Positions 1 through 5,251 of a DNA stretch of 5,917 nucleotides are shown piece after piece. A program made the position numbers and the translations under genes. The DNA is taken from assembly GCA_000437595.1 (NCBI GenBank), contig FR899829.1, forward strand, positions 1 to 5,917, read 5' to 3'. The notes beneath the pieces were generated by a model, which made no database searches, was not told the DNA's origin, and saw only the letters and a program-made list of their open reading frames with translations. The stretch comes from Faecalibacterium sp. CAG:74 (lineage in GTDB: Bacteria; Bacillota; Clostridia; Christensenellales; Aristaeellaceae). Numbering within the stretch: position 1 is the first letter of the stretch; every line of letters begins with the position of its first letter.

Positions 1-33
1 CGGGAGGATAAGTCGCTGCCGGATTCCTATTAG
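1..33 (+). CDS. Possible C-terminal end of an upstream gene
   Basis: Reading frame 1 is open from the window edge for ten codons (REDKSLPDSY) and stops at TAG, 31-33, exactly where the stem of a strong intrinsic terminator begins. A stop codon abutting a terminator is a common gene end, so this is most likely the tail of a rightward gene. The other two forward frames stop at 7-9 and inside the stem. Ten residues give no family information, and a non-coding RNA ending at the terminator is equally possible. Confidence 0.35.
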   Translation, partial: REDKSLPDSY

Positions 34-66
34 CCCTTGATTCGTGAGAGTCAAGGGCGTTTTTTT
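33..66 (+). terminator. Rho-independent terminator of the upstream unit
   Basis: Perfect 8-bp stem gcccttga (33-40) and tcaagggc (51-58) with a 10-nt loop, followed by GT and six more T residues (61-66). This is a classic intrinsic terminator on the + strand. It separates the upstream transcription unit from the permease gene, so copy 1 of the repeat lies in a stretch that should not be read from upstream at high level. Confidence 0.85.
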
Positions 67-264
67 GTCGTTGGGGGGGAAAAAAGAGAAAATCCCCGCG
101 CGAACGATTGGGCACAGGGGATGCGGCTGCCTTTTCCTATTATATTGGTCTTTTCCGCGGGTTCCAGAGGGCAATGGAAACAGACGAAGTCTGCGGTCGC
201 CCTCTGGACGCCTTCACCTCCCATGTTACAATGGGAAAGAAGGGGCTTGGGGAACGGATGACGG
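67..264. other. Non-coding interval with hairpins, no credible gene
   Basis: About 200 nt without a gene I can support. Open frames cross it on both strands, but none has a ribosome binding site or recognisable protein. The stretch holds a poly-G/poly-A tract (73-92), a nested hairpin at 163-208, and a small hairpin tcccat (219-224) with atggga (231-236). I looked for a guanine or other purine riboswitch because a purine permease follows, and saw none of the conserved purine-aptamer core. Confidence 0.5.
163..208. other. Nested hairpin, possible structured RNA
   Basis: An outer stem of ten pairs joins tccagagggc (163-172) to gccctctgga (199-208). Inside it a second perfect stem cagac (181-185) and gtctg (189-193) closes a GAA triloop. 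No U-tract follows, so it is not a simple terminator. It lies 250 nt upstream of the identified permease promoter, so it is not in that gene's leader unless a further upstream promoter exists. The inner GAA triloop resembles the GAA loops in the repeat hairpins. Which strand is transcribed is unknown. Confidence 0.4.
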
Positions 265-408
265 ATCAGCACGCGGGCATAGTGTGCAGTTGTCACCAAC
301 TCAATCGCGCGAAAGGGTCAAGGGAGGGGACTTCGTCCCGTTTCATTCTCCCTTGCAGGGTGCAGGGGCAGCGCCCCTGCTGGGGTCAAGGGGCAAAGCC
401 CCTTGGGT
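265..408 (+). repeat. Dispersed three-hairpin repeat, copy 1
   Basis: The conserved head starts near atcagcacgcgg (265-276) and includes tgtcaccaactcaatcgcgc (291-310). Three hairpins follow. Hairpin 1 has arms 319-326 and 348-355, with an enlarged 21-nt loop that contains a second hairpin, gggac-ttc-gtccc (327-339). Hairpin 2 is gcaggggc-agc-gcccctgc (362-380). Hairpin 3 is caaggggc-aaa-gccccttg (387-405). Linkers are cagggt (356-361) and tggggt (381-386). The copy lies between the upstream terminator and the permease promoter, so it is not downstream of an unterminated gene. Confidence 0.9.
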
Positions 409-458
409 CGCTTTTCTCCGTAAATCCGAACAAAAGACGAGAAAATCAGAAGAACATG

Positions 459-487
459 TGGAAATGCGGCGCGAATTATGATATAAT
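459..487 (+). promoter_or_regulatory. Sigma-A promoter of the permease, extended -10
   Basis: A perfect TATAAT (482-487) is preceded by TG at 479-480, making an extended -10 element. With a 17-nt spacer, the -35 position reads TGGAAA (459-464), a four-of-six match to TTGACA. A weak -35 with an extended -10 is a normal combination. Transcription would start near 493-494, leaving a leader of about 50 nt before the permease start. The leader holds only a small cccc (499-502)/gggg (509-512) hairpin, too little for a riboswitch. Confidence 0.75.
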
Positions 488-545
488 AGGAATGCTTGCC
501 CCGAAAAAGGGGAAAAACGAGGAATCAAGGGAGGAAATTGATTCA

Positions 546-1961
546 ATGGCTACTTCTAAGAACACAAGCGCGCTTGATCGGCACTTTGGCTACACCGCCA
601 AGGGCAGCTCGTTCAAGACCGAATGCTTGGCGGGTCTGACGACCTTCTTTGCCATGGCGTATATCCTGATGGTCAATGCGGGCATGTTCTCCAGCATCCC
701 CGGCGTGACCTACGGTGCGATTTACATCGCCACTGCCATCTCCGCTGTCATCGGCACGGTGGCGATTGGCCTGCTGGCAAACCTGCCGCTCGCGCAGGCG
801 TCCGGTATGGGTCTGAATGCGTACTTTGTTTACACGGTCGTGCTGGGGCTGGGCTTCAGCTATGCCAATGCCCTCGTGCTGGTGCTTTTTGACGGTATTC
901 TGTTCATCCTCCTGACCGTCACGGGTCTGCGCAAGCTCATCTTCCAAGCGATTCCGCAGGCGGTTCGCGTCGCGATTCCGGCGGGCATCGGTCTGTTCAT
1001 CGCGTTCCTTGGCTTGCAGAATGCGGGCATCATCATTCCGAGCGCATCCACCGGTGTCACGCTGGCGTCCTTCAACCTGCTCGCGAATGGCTGGAACGTG
1101 GGCATCATGGCGATGGTTGTGACCATCGTTGCGCTGCTGGCGATTGCCATCATGAGCCACCGCAACGTGAAAGGCTCTGTCCTGCTGGGCATTGTCGGCG
1201 GCACGGTGCTGTACTATGTGCTGGGTTTCCTGACGATTCCGAACTTCGGCGCGGACATCACGATGTCCAGCCCCTTCGCGGCGTTCAACGAATTCTTCTC
1301 CGGCGCGTTCGGCAAGGTCTTTACCGAGGGCTTCAACTTCGCGCCCTATGTTGAGGCGCATGGCGTGGCGAACACCGTCCTCACTATTGCGACAACCGCG
1401 CTGGCGTTCTGCATGGTGGATATGTTTGACACCATCGGCACGCTGTACGGCGCTTGCGCGCGCGGCAACATGCTGACCAAGGATGGCGAAGTGCCGAACA
1501 TGGACAAGGCGATGCTGGCGGATGCGATTGCGACCACCACGGGTGCAATCTGCGGCACGTCCACGGTGACGACGTTCGTCGAATCCTCCTCTGGCGTGGC
1601 GGAGGGCGGCCGTACGGGTCTGTCCTCGATGGTGACGGCGCTGATGTTCCTTGTCGCCATGTTCCTCAGCCCGGTGGCGCAGCTTGTTCCCGGCTGCGCG
1701 ACGGCGGCGGCGCTGATTTACGTCGGCGTGCTGATGATGAACTGCGTCAAGGACATTAAGTGGCTGGACGCGACGGAAGCTGTTCCGGCGTTCCTGACGC
1801 TGGCGATTATGCCCTTCGCGTACAACATTTCCTATGGCATTTGCTTCGGCCTGCTGTCCTATGTGGTGATTAACCTCTGCACGGGCAAGGCGAAGAACAT
1901 CAAGGCCGGTACTTGGGTGATTACGGCGCTGTTTGTGGCGATGCTGCTGCTGACGCACTAA
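546..1961 (+). CDS. NCS2 family (AzgA-type) purine nucleobase permease
   Basis: A 471-residue integral membrane transporter of the AzgA branch of NCS2, whose members (PbuG/PbuO in Bacillus, GhxP/AdeP in E. coli) import hypoxanthine, guanine or adenine with protons. The family is supported by GMGLNAY (87-93), DTIGTL (295-300) and the segment 337-359, starting GTSTVTTFVESSSG and ending GGRTGL, which fits the family's GTST..S.VES..G...GGRTGL signature. Length and dense hydrophobic segments from about 30 to 468 fit the usual 12-14 helices. The frame is open back to 108, but the start at 546 is chosen because it has AAGGGAGG at 527-534, the protein begins at the conserved FGY..KG.SF.TE..AG region, and the upstream part is repeat DNA. 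It is alone between its promoter and a terminator. Which purine it carries cannot be read from the sequence, so no symbol is given. Confidence 0.93.
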   Translation: MATSKNTSALDRHFGYTAKGSSFKTECLAGLTTFFAMAYILMVNAGMFSSIPGVTYGAIYIATAISAVIGTVAIGLLANLPLAQASGMGLNAYFVYTVVLGLGFSYANALVLVLFDGILFILLTVTGLRKLIFQAIPQAVRVAIPAGIGLFIAFLGLQNAGIIIPSASTGVTLASFNLLANGWNVGIMAMVVTIVALLAIAIMSHRNVKGSVLLGIVGGTVLYYVLGFLTIPNFGADITMSSPFAAFNEFFSGAFGKVFTEGFNFAPYVEAHGVANTVLTIATTALAFCMVDMFDTIGTLYGACARGNMLTKDGEVPNMDKAMLADAIATTTGAICGTSTVTTFVESSSGVAEGGRTGLSSMVTALMFLVAMFLSPVAQLVPGCATAAALIYVGVLMMNCVKDIKWLDATEAVPAFLTLAIMPFAYNISYGICFGLLSYVVINLCTGKAKNIKAGTWVITALFVAMLLLTH

Positions 1962-1972
1962 TTGACAATCAG

Positions 1973-2007
1973 AAAGACCGCTGCATGAGATGTGCGGCGG
2001 TCTTTTT
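1973..2007 (+). terminator. Rho-independent terminator of the permease gene
   Basis: Nine-bp stem aaagaccgc (1973-1981) and gcggtcttt (1997-2005), 15-nt loop, with a T-run at 2003-2007 that overlaps the right arm. It begins 11 nt after the permease stop codon and explains its end without help from the repeats downstream. Confidence 0.85.
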
Positions 2008-2039
2008 GCATCTTGGTTTTTATGCAGACTGCGCGGTGT

Positions 2040-2145
2040 CCCCAATCAACACGCGGGCACTGCATGAGCGTGTCACCAACTCAATCGCGCGAAAGGGTCA
2101 AGGGACGAAGTCCCTTGTGGGGTCAAGGGGCAAAGCCCCTTGGGG
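2040..2145 (+). repeat. Dispersed hairpin repeat, copy 2 (two-hairpin form)
   Basis: The head runs from ccccaatcaacacgcgggca (2040-2059) through tgtcaccaactcaatcgcgc (2071-2090). Only two hairpins follow: caagggac-gaa-gtcccttg (2099-2117) and caaggggc-aaa-gccccttg (2124-2142), joined by tggggt. Compared with copy 3, the spacing from hairpin 1 to hairpin 3 is 25 nt rather than 50, so exactly one hairpin-plus-linker module is missing. The closing pair of hairpin 1 is C-G here and G-C in copies 1, 3 and 4, a change in both arms. Only this copy has complementary ends, CCCCAA (2040-2045) and TTGGGG (2140-2145). Confidence 0.92.
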
Positions 2146-2147
2146 AC

Positions 2148-2278
2148 CCCCAATCAACACGCGGGCACAGCCTGAAAGTGTCACCAACTCAATCGCGCGG
2201 AAGGGTCAAGGGAGGAACTCCCTTGCAGGGTGCAGGGACAGCGTCCCTGCTGGGGTCAAGGGGCAATGCCCCTTGGGT
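2148..2278 (+). repeat. Dispersed three-hairpin repeat, copy 3
   Basis: This copy is in direct tandem with copy 2; equivalent head positions are 108 nt apart. The hairpins are caagggag-gaa-ctcccttg (2207-2225), gcagggac-agc-gtccctgc (2232-2250) and caaggggc-aat-gccccttg (2257-2275), with linkers cagggt (2226-2231) and tggggt (2251-2256). This is the clean three-module form. The last arm ends exactly 12 nt before the deoC stop codon (2288-2290, minus strand), so deoC transcripts enter the element from hairpin 3 and read it in antisense. No other terminator for deoC is visible. Confidence 0.92.
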
Positions 2279-2287
2279 CTCCCCCTC

Positions 2288-2980
2288 TCAGAGTTTCCCT
2301 TCGCGGTAGCGTGCTTCGGCTTCTGCCATGATTTTCTCGGTTGCGGAAACGCCGCAGCGGGATGCACCGGCAGCGCGGGCGGCGAGCACGGTGTCCAAAT
2401 CGCGGATGCCGCCGGAACCCTTCACGCGCACATGGTCGGAAACGGACGCGCGCATCAGCTTCAGGTCGTCGATGGTGCAGCCCTTTGTGCCGTAGCCTGT
2501 GGACGTTTTGACGAAATCAGCACCCGCCGCTTCCGAAAGTTCACAGCAGCGCTTCTTCTGCGCGTCCGTCAGGTAGCACGTTTCCAAAATCACCTTGACA
2601 ATCGCGTTCCGGCTGTGCGCAAGGTCGCAAATCTGCTTGATTTCATCCTGCACATACGCTTCGTTGCCGCGAATCATTTCGCCGATGTTGATGACCATGT
2701 CCAGCTCTTCGCAGCCCTGATCCAGCGCCAGACGCGCTTCGTCCACCTTAATCTGCGTGGCGTGTGCGCCGTGCGGGAAGCCGATGACGGTGCAGACCTT
2801 GACGTCGCTGCCGCGCAGCATTTCCGCCAAAATCGGCACATCGCAGGGACGTGCGCAGACGGACGCGGTGTTGTACTTGAGTGCCAGCTCGCAGCCGCGG
2901 CGGATATCATCCTCCGTCAGGAAAGGCTGGAGCGTGCTGTGGTCGAGCATACGGGCAATATCATGGGGGGTCAAAGACAT
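2288..2980 (-). CDS. deoC: Deoxyribose-phosphate aldolase
   Basis: DeoC is a cytoplasmic class I aldolase that splits 2-deoxyribose 5-phosphate into acetaldehyde and glyceraldehyde 3-phosphate, the last step of deoxynucleoside catabolism. The 230 residues match the usual size. Visible landmarks are LDHSTLQP (12-19), TVIGFPHG (64-71), ELDMVINIG (92-100), FVKTSTGYG (156-164) and VKGSGGIR (186-193). By comparison with the E. coli enzyme, K158 forms the Schiff base and K187 and D94 are the other catalytic residues, all present. The start at 2980 is chosen over the in-frame ATG at 3013 because AAAGGAGG (2989-2996) ends 8 nt before it and the upstream extension includes that site. The gene is divergent from the GH43 gene. 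No deoxynucleoside kinase, phosphorylase or deoR gene is in the window. I see no consensus -35 for it. Confidence 0.96.
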   Translation of the reverse strand: MSLTPHDIARMLDHSTLQPFLTEDDIRRGCELALKYNTASVCARPCDVPILAEMLRGSDVKVCTVIGFPHGAHATQIKVDEARLALDQGCEELDMVINIGEMIRGNEAYVQDEIKQICDLAHSRNAIVKVILETCYLTDAQKKRCCELSEAAGADFVKTSTGYGTKGCTIDDLKLMRASVSDHVRVKGSGGIRDLDTVLAARAAGASRCGVSATEKIMAEAEARYREGKL

Positions 2981-2999
2981 AAGTTGTGCCTCCTTTGTG

Positions 3000-3022
3000 A
3001 CCTTTCGCATCATCGGAAAGGT
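3000..3022 (-). promoter_or_regulatory. Inverted repeat in the deoC leader
   Basis: ACCTTTC (3000-3006) and GAAAGGT (3016-3022) form a perfect 7-bp inverted repeat around a 9-nt centre. It lies immediately upstream of the deoC ribosome binding site (2989-2996), in the divergent interval shared with the GH43 promoter. It could be an operator for a dimeric repressor or a leader hairpin beside the binding site. No regulator gene is present here to support either, and a chance repeat is possible. Confidence 0.3.
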
Positions 3023-3051
3023 GCATAGTTTATTTATTCGCCATTCACCGC

Positions 3052-3080
3052 TTGACTTCCTGCTTTTTGGGCGGTATAGT
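3052..3080 (+). promoter_or_regulatory. Sigma-A promoter of the GH43 gene
   Basis: TTGACT (3052-3057) and TATAGT (3075-3080) each match the consensus in five of six positions, with an ideal 17-nt spacer. Transcription should start near 3087, leaving a leader of about 37 nt ending in the AAGGAGG site. A loosely palindromic tgataaagactttca (3083-3097) sits over the start point. It resembles a catabolite-repression site in position but lacks the central CG, so I do not call one. Confidence 0.8.
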
Positions 3081-3123
3081 GTTGATAAAGACTTTCATTC
3101 CCACGAAAAAGGAGGAACTATCC

Positions 3124-4473
3124 ATGCCGAATCCCTATCTGCCGCTGTGGGAGTACATTCCAGACGGCGAACCGCGCGTGTTTGGCAACCGCGTGTATGT
3201 CTACGGCTCGCATGACCGAGTCGGACACGACCAATTCTGCGATTATGTGCTGAAGTGCTGGTCCGCGCCTGTGGACGATCTTGGTCACTGGACGGATCAC
3301 GGCGTTATTTTCCGCACGCGCGACACGTTCGACCATCCCGCCGACACCGACTGGACGAAGGAAAACAACGAGCTGTATGCTCCAGACGTGGTGGAGAAGG
3401 ACGGAAAGTATTACCTCTTCGCCTACATCATCGGCGCGAAGGGGTGCGTCGCCGTGTCCGACCGCCCCGAAGGCCCGTTCACGCTGCTGGGGCGCTACAA
3501 GTATACGATTCCGGATTCTGTGTGCGTCAACGGCTGGTTCATCGACCCCGGTGTGCTGGTGGATGATGACGGGCAAGTGTATATCGCGTGCGGCTTCGAG
3601 CGCTCGTTCATCGCGAAGATTGACCCGCAGGACATGACGCATGTGCTGGATGGCACCTATCTGGAGCACATCATCCCCTGCGAAGTGACGGAAAACGGCG
3701 GATTCACCGATCCCGATTCCCGCTTCTATGAGGCGGCGTCGCTGCGTAAAATCGGGGATACCTACTACTTCATTTATTCCCCCAAGCGCGGCAGCCGCCT
3801 TGCCTACGCCACGTCCGACAAGCCGATGGGCCCCTACACCTATCGCGGCTACATCGTCGATAACGGCGTGGATTACCCGGCAGGCAACAACCACGGGTCT
3901 ATCTGCCGCATCGGGAATCAGTGGTACATCTTCTATCACCGCATGACGAATGGTTCGGTGATGAGCCGCCGCGCGTGCGTGGAAAAAATCGAGATTCTGC
4001 CGGACGGCACGATTCCGCCGGTGGAGATGACGTCGCTGGGCTTTTCGGATGCGCTGAATCCATATGAGGAGACGCCCGCGGAACTGGCGTGTGTGCTGAA
4101 GGGCGGCGCGCTGATTGCCGAGCGGACGCCGTTTGAGCGCGTCATCACGAACATTCAGGACGGCTGCGTTATGGGCTACAAGTATTTCGACTTCGGCGCG
4201 GATTACGGCAGCAAGACGATGCAGCTTTTCGCGGATGTGATGGGCTTCGGCTGCGCGTGCGACGTGCATGTGCGTCTGGACGCGGAGGATGGCGAGGAAA
4301 TCGGCTGCTTCCACGTTGGGCGCGGCGCGGAGTGCATCAAGACGCGCGTGAAGGCGGTCACGGGGCGGCACGCGCTCTACTTCGCTGTCACGACGCACTA
4401 TTCCGGCTGGACGGGCGACTTCTTCGCCGGCCGCTGCCTGATGGAGTTCAAAAAGTTCGTGTTCATGAAGTAA
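3124..4473 (+). CDS. GH43 glycosidase with C-terminal CBM6-like domain
   Basis: A 449-residue family 43 glycoside hydrolase. Known members are inverting beta-xylosidases, alpha-L-arabinofuranosidases or related enzymes acting on plant glycans. The five-bladed propeller covers about residues 5-305. Likely catalytic residues are D14 in YIPDGEP (general base), D141 in WFIDPGVLVDDDG (pKa modulator) and E203 in RFYEAASLRK (general acid), with H257 in NNHGS as the usual active-site histidine. Residues about 340-447 look like a CBM6-type beta-sandwich: FDFGADYGSK early, and LYFAV then FKKFVF at the end. There is no signal peptide, so it acts in the cytoplasm on imported oligosaccharides. The start at 3124 has AAGGAGG (3109-3115) 8 nt upstream; the frame is open back to 3052, but that part overlaps the promoter. 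Substrate cannot be assigned, and no transporter gene adjoins it. Confidence 0.9.
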   Translation: MPNPYLPLWEYIPDGEPRVFGNRVYVYGSHDRVGHDQFCDYVLKCWSAPVDDLGHWTDHGVIFRTRDTFDHPADTDWTKENNELYAPDVVEKDGKYYLFAYIIGAKGCVAVSDRPEGPFTLLGRYKYTIPDSVCVNGWFIDPGVLVDDDGQVYIACGFERSFIAKIDPQDMTHVLDGTYLEHIIPCEVTENGGFTDPDSRFYEAASLRKIGDTYYFIYSPKRGSRLAYATSDKPMGPYTYRGYIVDNGVDYPAGNNHGSICRIGNQWYIFYHRMTNGSVMSRRACVEKIEILPDGTIPPVEMTSLGFSDALNPYEETPAELACVLKGGALIAERTPFERVITNIQDGCVMGYKYFDFGADYGSKTMQLFADVMGFGCACDVHVRLDAEDGEEIGCFHVGRGAECIKTRVKAVTGRHALYFAVTTHYSGWTGDFFAGRCLMEFKKFVFMK

Positions 4474-4485
4474 GGTGGGGAGGCG

Positions 4486-4609
4486 CAAGGGGCTTTGCCC
4501 CTTGACCCCAGCAGGGACGCTGTCCCTGCACCCTGCAAGGGAGTTCCTCCCTTGACCCTTTTTCGCGATTGAGTTGGTCGCATTTTCATACAGTGTCCGC
4601 GTGTTTATC
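4486..4609 (-). repeat. Dispersed three-hairpin repeat, copy 4 (inverted)
   Basis: Read on the minus strand, the head begins gataaacacgcgg (near 4609) and continues through accaactcaatcgcg. Hairpin 1 is at 4554-4536 (GAA loop), hairpin 2 at 4529-4511 (AGC loop) and hairpin 3 at 4504-4486 (AAA loop), with the same stems as copy 3 and 6-nt linkers. It is the most diverged in the head (cgcggacac, and tcgcgaaaaaggg before hairpin 1). The hairpin 3 end is exactly 12 nt past the GH43 stop codon (4471-4473), as with copy 3 and deoC. Read in the GH43 direction, hairpin 1 is followed by ACCC then five T (4559-4563), so in this copy the element could act as a weak terminator. Confidence 0.92.
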
Positions 4610-4610
4610 C

Positions 4611-4656
4611 ATGCAAAATAAGACAGCCCTCCCTGCCGATTGACAGAGAGGGCTGT
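4611..4656 (-). terminator. Rho-independent terminator of the phasin-like gene
   Basis: Nine-bp stem between 4623-4631 and 4648-4656 (acagccctc with gagggctgt), 16-nt loop. On the minus strand it is followed by CTTATTTT. It begins 7 nt past the stop codon of the leftward gene. On the plus strand only three T follow the stem, so it serves the GH43 transcript poorly if at all. Confidence 0.8.
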
Positions 4657-4663
4657 TTGTGGC

Positions 4664-5146
4664 TTATTGTGCGTCGTCGTGCGGTTCGCCGCCAACCGGG
4701 ATGGCGTCATCCGACAGTTCGGGCTTGTCCGCTTCGGCGGGTTCGGTTTCCTTCGGCGCTTCCGGTTCGTTCACGGGTTCGGGGTCAACCGGGGCTTCGG
4801 GGGCTTCCGGCGTTTCAGGCGCTTCCGTAGTCGGCGCGTCAGCCGCTTCGGGCGATTCCTTGCCCCAAATTTCCTGATAGTCCATTTCTTCCAGCTGATG
4901 GCGCAGTTCCGCGCGCTGTTCCGGCGTCAGCTTCGAGATGTCAATCTCGCCGCGATTCATCAGCCCGTCGCAGAACTCCTGAAGCCGACGCTTGATGTCG
5001 TCCGCCGTGTCCTGGCTGTTCCGGACAGTTTCCTGCCCTTTCTCCACCAGCGAGCGCGCCAGATCGCCGCCCTTTTCCACCAGAGACGCTGCCGCGCCGA
5101 TTCCGCCGTACATGACGTTTTTCACAAATTTCTCCAGATCAGGCAT
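4664..5146 (-). CDS. Phasin-like small helical protein with Pro/Glu tail
   Basis: A 160-residue protein. The first 90 residues are amphipathic helix resembling the phasin-like proteins of Firmicutes, which are often annotated as polyhydroxyalkanoate granule regulators although their job there is unclear. Residues 20-30 (ASLVEKGGDLA) and 31-41 (RSLVEKGQETV) are an 11-residue repeat, the periodicity of a hendecad coiled coil. Residues 69-90 (DISKLTPEQRAELRHQLEEM) are a second helix. The tail 97-160 is acidic, rich in Pro, Glu and Ala, and probably disordered. There is no signal peptide or membrane span. The start at 5146 is supported by AAAGGAG (5155-5161) 8 nt upstream; the ATG at 5176 falls at the predicted transcription start and cannot be used. 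No PHA synthase gene is in the window, so a role in granules is not supported here. Confidence 0.75.
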   Translation of the reverse strand: MPDLEKFVKNVMYGGIGAAASLVEKGGDLARSLVEKGQETVRNSQDTADDIKRRLQEFCDGLMNRGEIDISKLTPEQRAELRHQLEEMDYQEIWGKESPEAADAPTTEAPETPEAPEAPVDPEPVNEPEAPKETEPAEADKPELSDDAIPVGGEPHDDAQ

Positions 5147-5180
5147 GTTCGTCACTCCTTTCGTTCCACCTGACATGCTC

Positions 5181-5210
5181 AGTATACCCCATTTTTCCTT
5201 TGAATCGCAA
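5181..5210 (-). promoter_or_regulatory. Sigma-A promoter of the phasin-like gene
   Basis: On the minus strand TTGCGA (5205-5210) and TATACT (5181-5186) are separated by 18 nt. The -10 matches in five of six positions and the -35 in four. Transcription would begin near 5174-5175, which excludes the in-frame ATG at 5176-5174 as a start and leaves a leader of about 28 nt. The promoter lies 42 nt past the stop of the upstream THEP1-like gene, from which some read-through is also possible. Confidence 0.65.
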
Positions 5211-5251
5211 GGGAAACAGATTAGAATTTGCTAAAAAACGCATGATGATGG

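Noticed and set aside
44..481. 145-codon open frame upstream of the permease
   Set aside because: It overlaps the terminator, hairpins and repeat copy 1, has no ribosome binding site and no protein similarity I recognise.
67..545. Purine riboswitch ahead of the purine permease
   Set aside because: The leader after the predicted transcription start is only about 50 nt, and no purine-aptamer core is visible in the interval.
1962..1990. TTGACA at 1962-1967 as a promoter
   Set aside because: No -10 element at a suitable distance; the sequence runs into the permease terminator.
543..2045. 500-codon open frame antisense to the permease
   Set aside because: It mirrors the GC-rich codon use of the sense gene, is rich in Arg/His/Gln with no recognisable domain, and the sense frame is a clear transporter.
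2040..2278. CRISPR array or transposon with terminal inverted repeats
   Set aside because: There are no regular unique spacers. Complementary ends (CCCCAA/TTGGGG) occur only in copy 2, no target-site duplication is evident, and no transposase gene is present.
2040..2310. Open frames through the repeats giving a recurring peptide (VTNSIARKGQG and similar)
   Set aside because: The 25-nt module is not a multiple of three, so the missing module in copy 2 shifts the frame of hairpin 3 relative to copy 3. Arm changes preserve pairing rather than protein, and no start site with a ribosome binding site precedes the peptide.
1913..3028. 371-codon open frame antisense to deoC crossing the tandem repeats
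   Set aside because: deoC on the other strand has all catalytic residues; this frame is composed of repeat and shadow sequence.
3083..3097. Catabolite-repression (cre) site over the GH43 transcription start
   Set aside because: The half-sites are loosely symmetric, but the central CG and the 14-nt spacing of the consensus are absent.
3118..4710. 530-codon open frame antisense to GH43
   Set aside because: Same cause: a shadow of the GC-rich sense gene that runs into repeat copy 4 and the phasin-like gene terminator; low-complexity composition.
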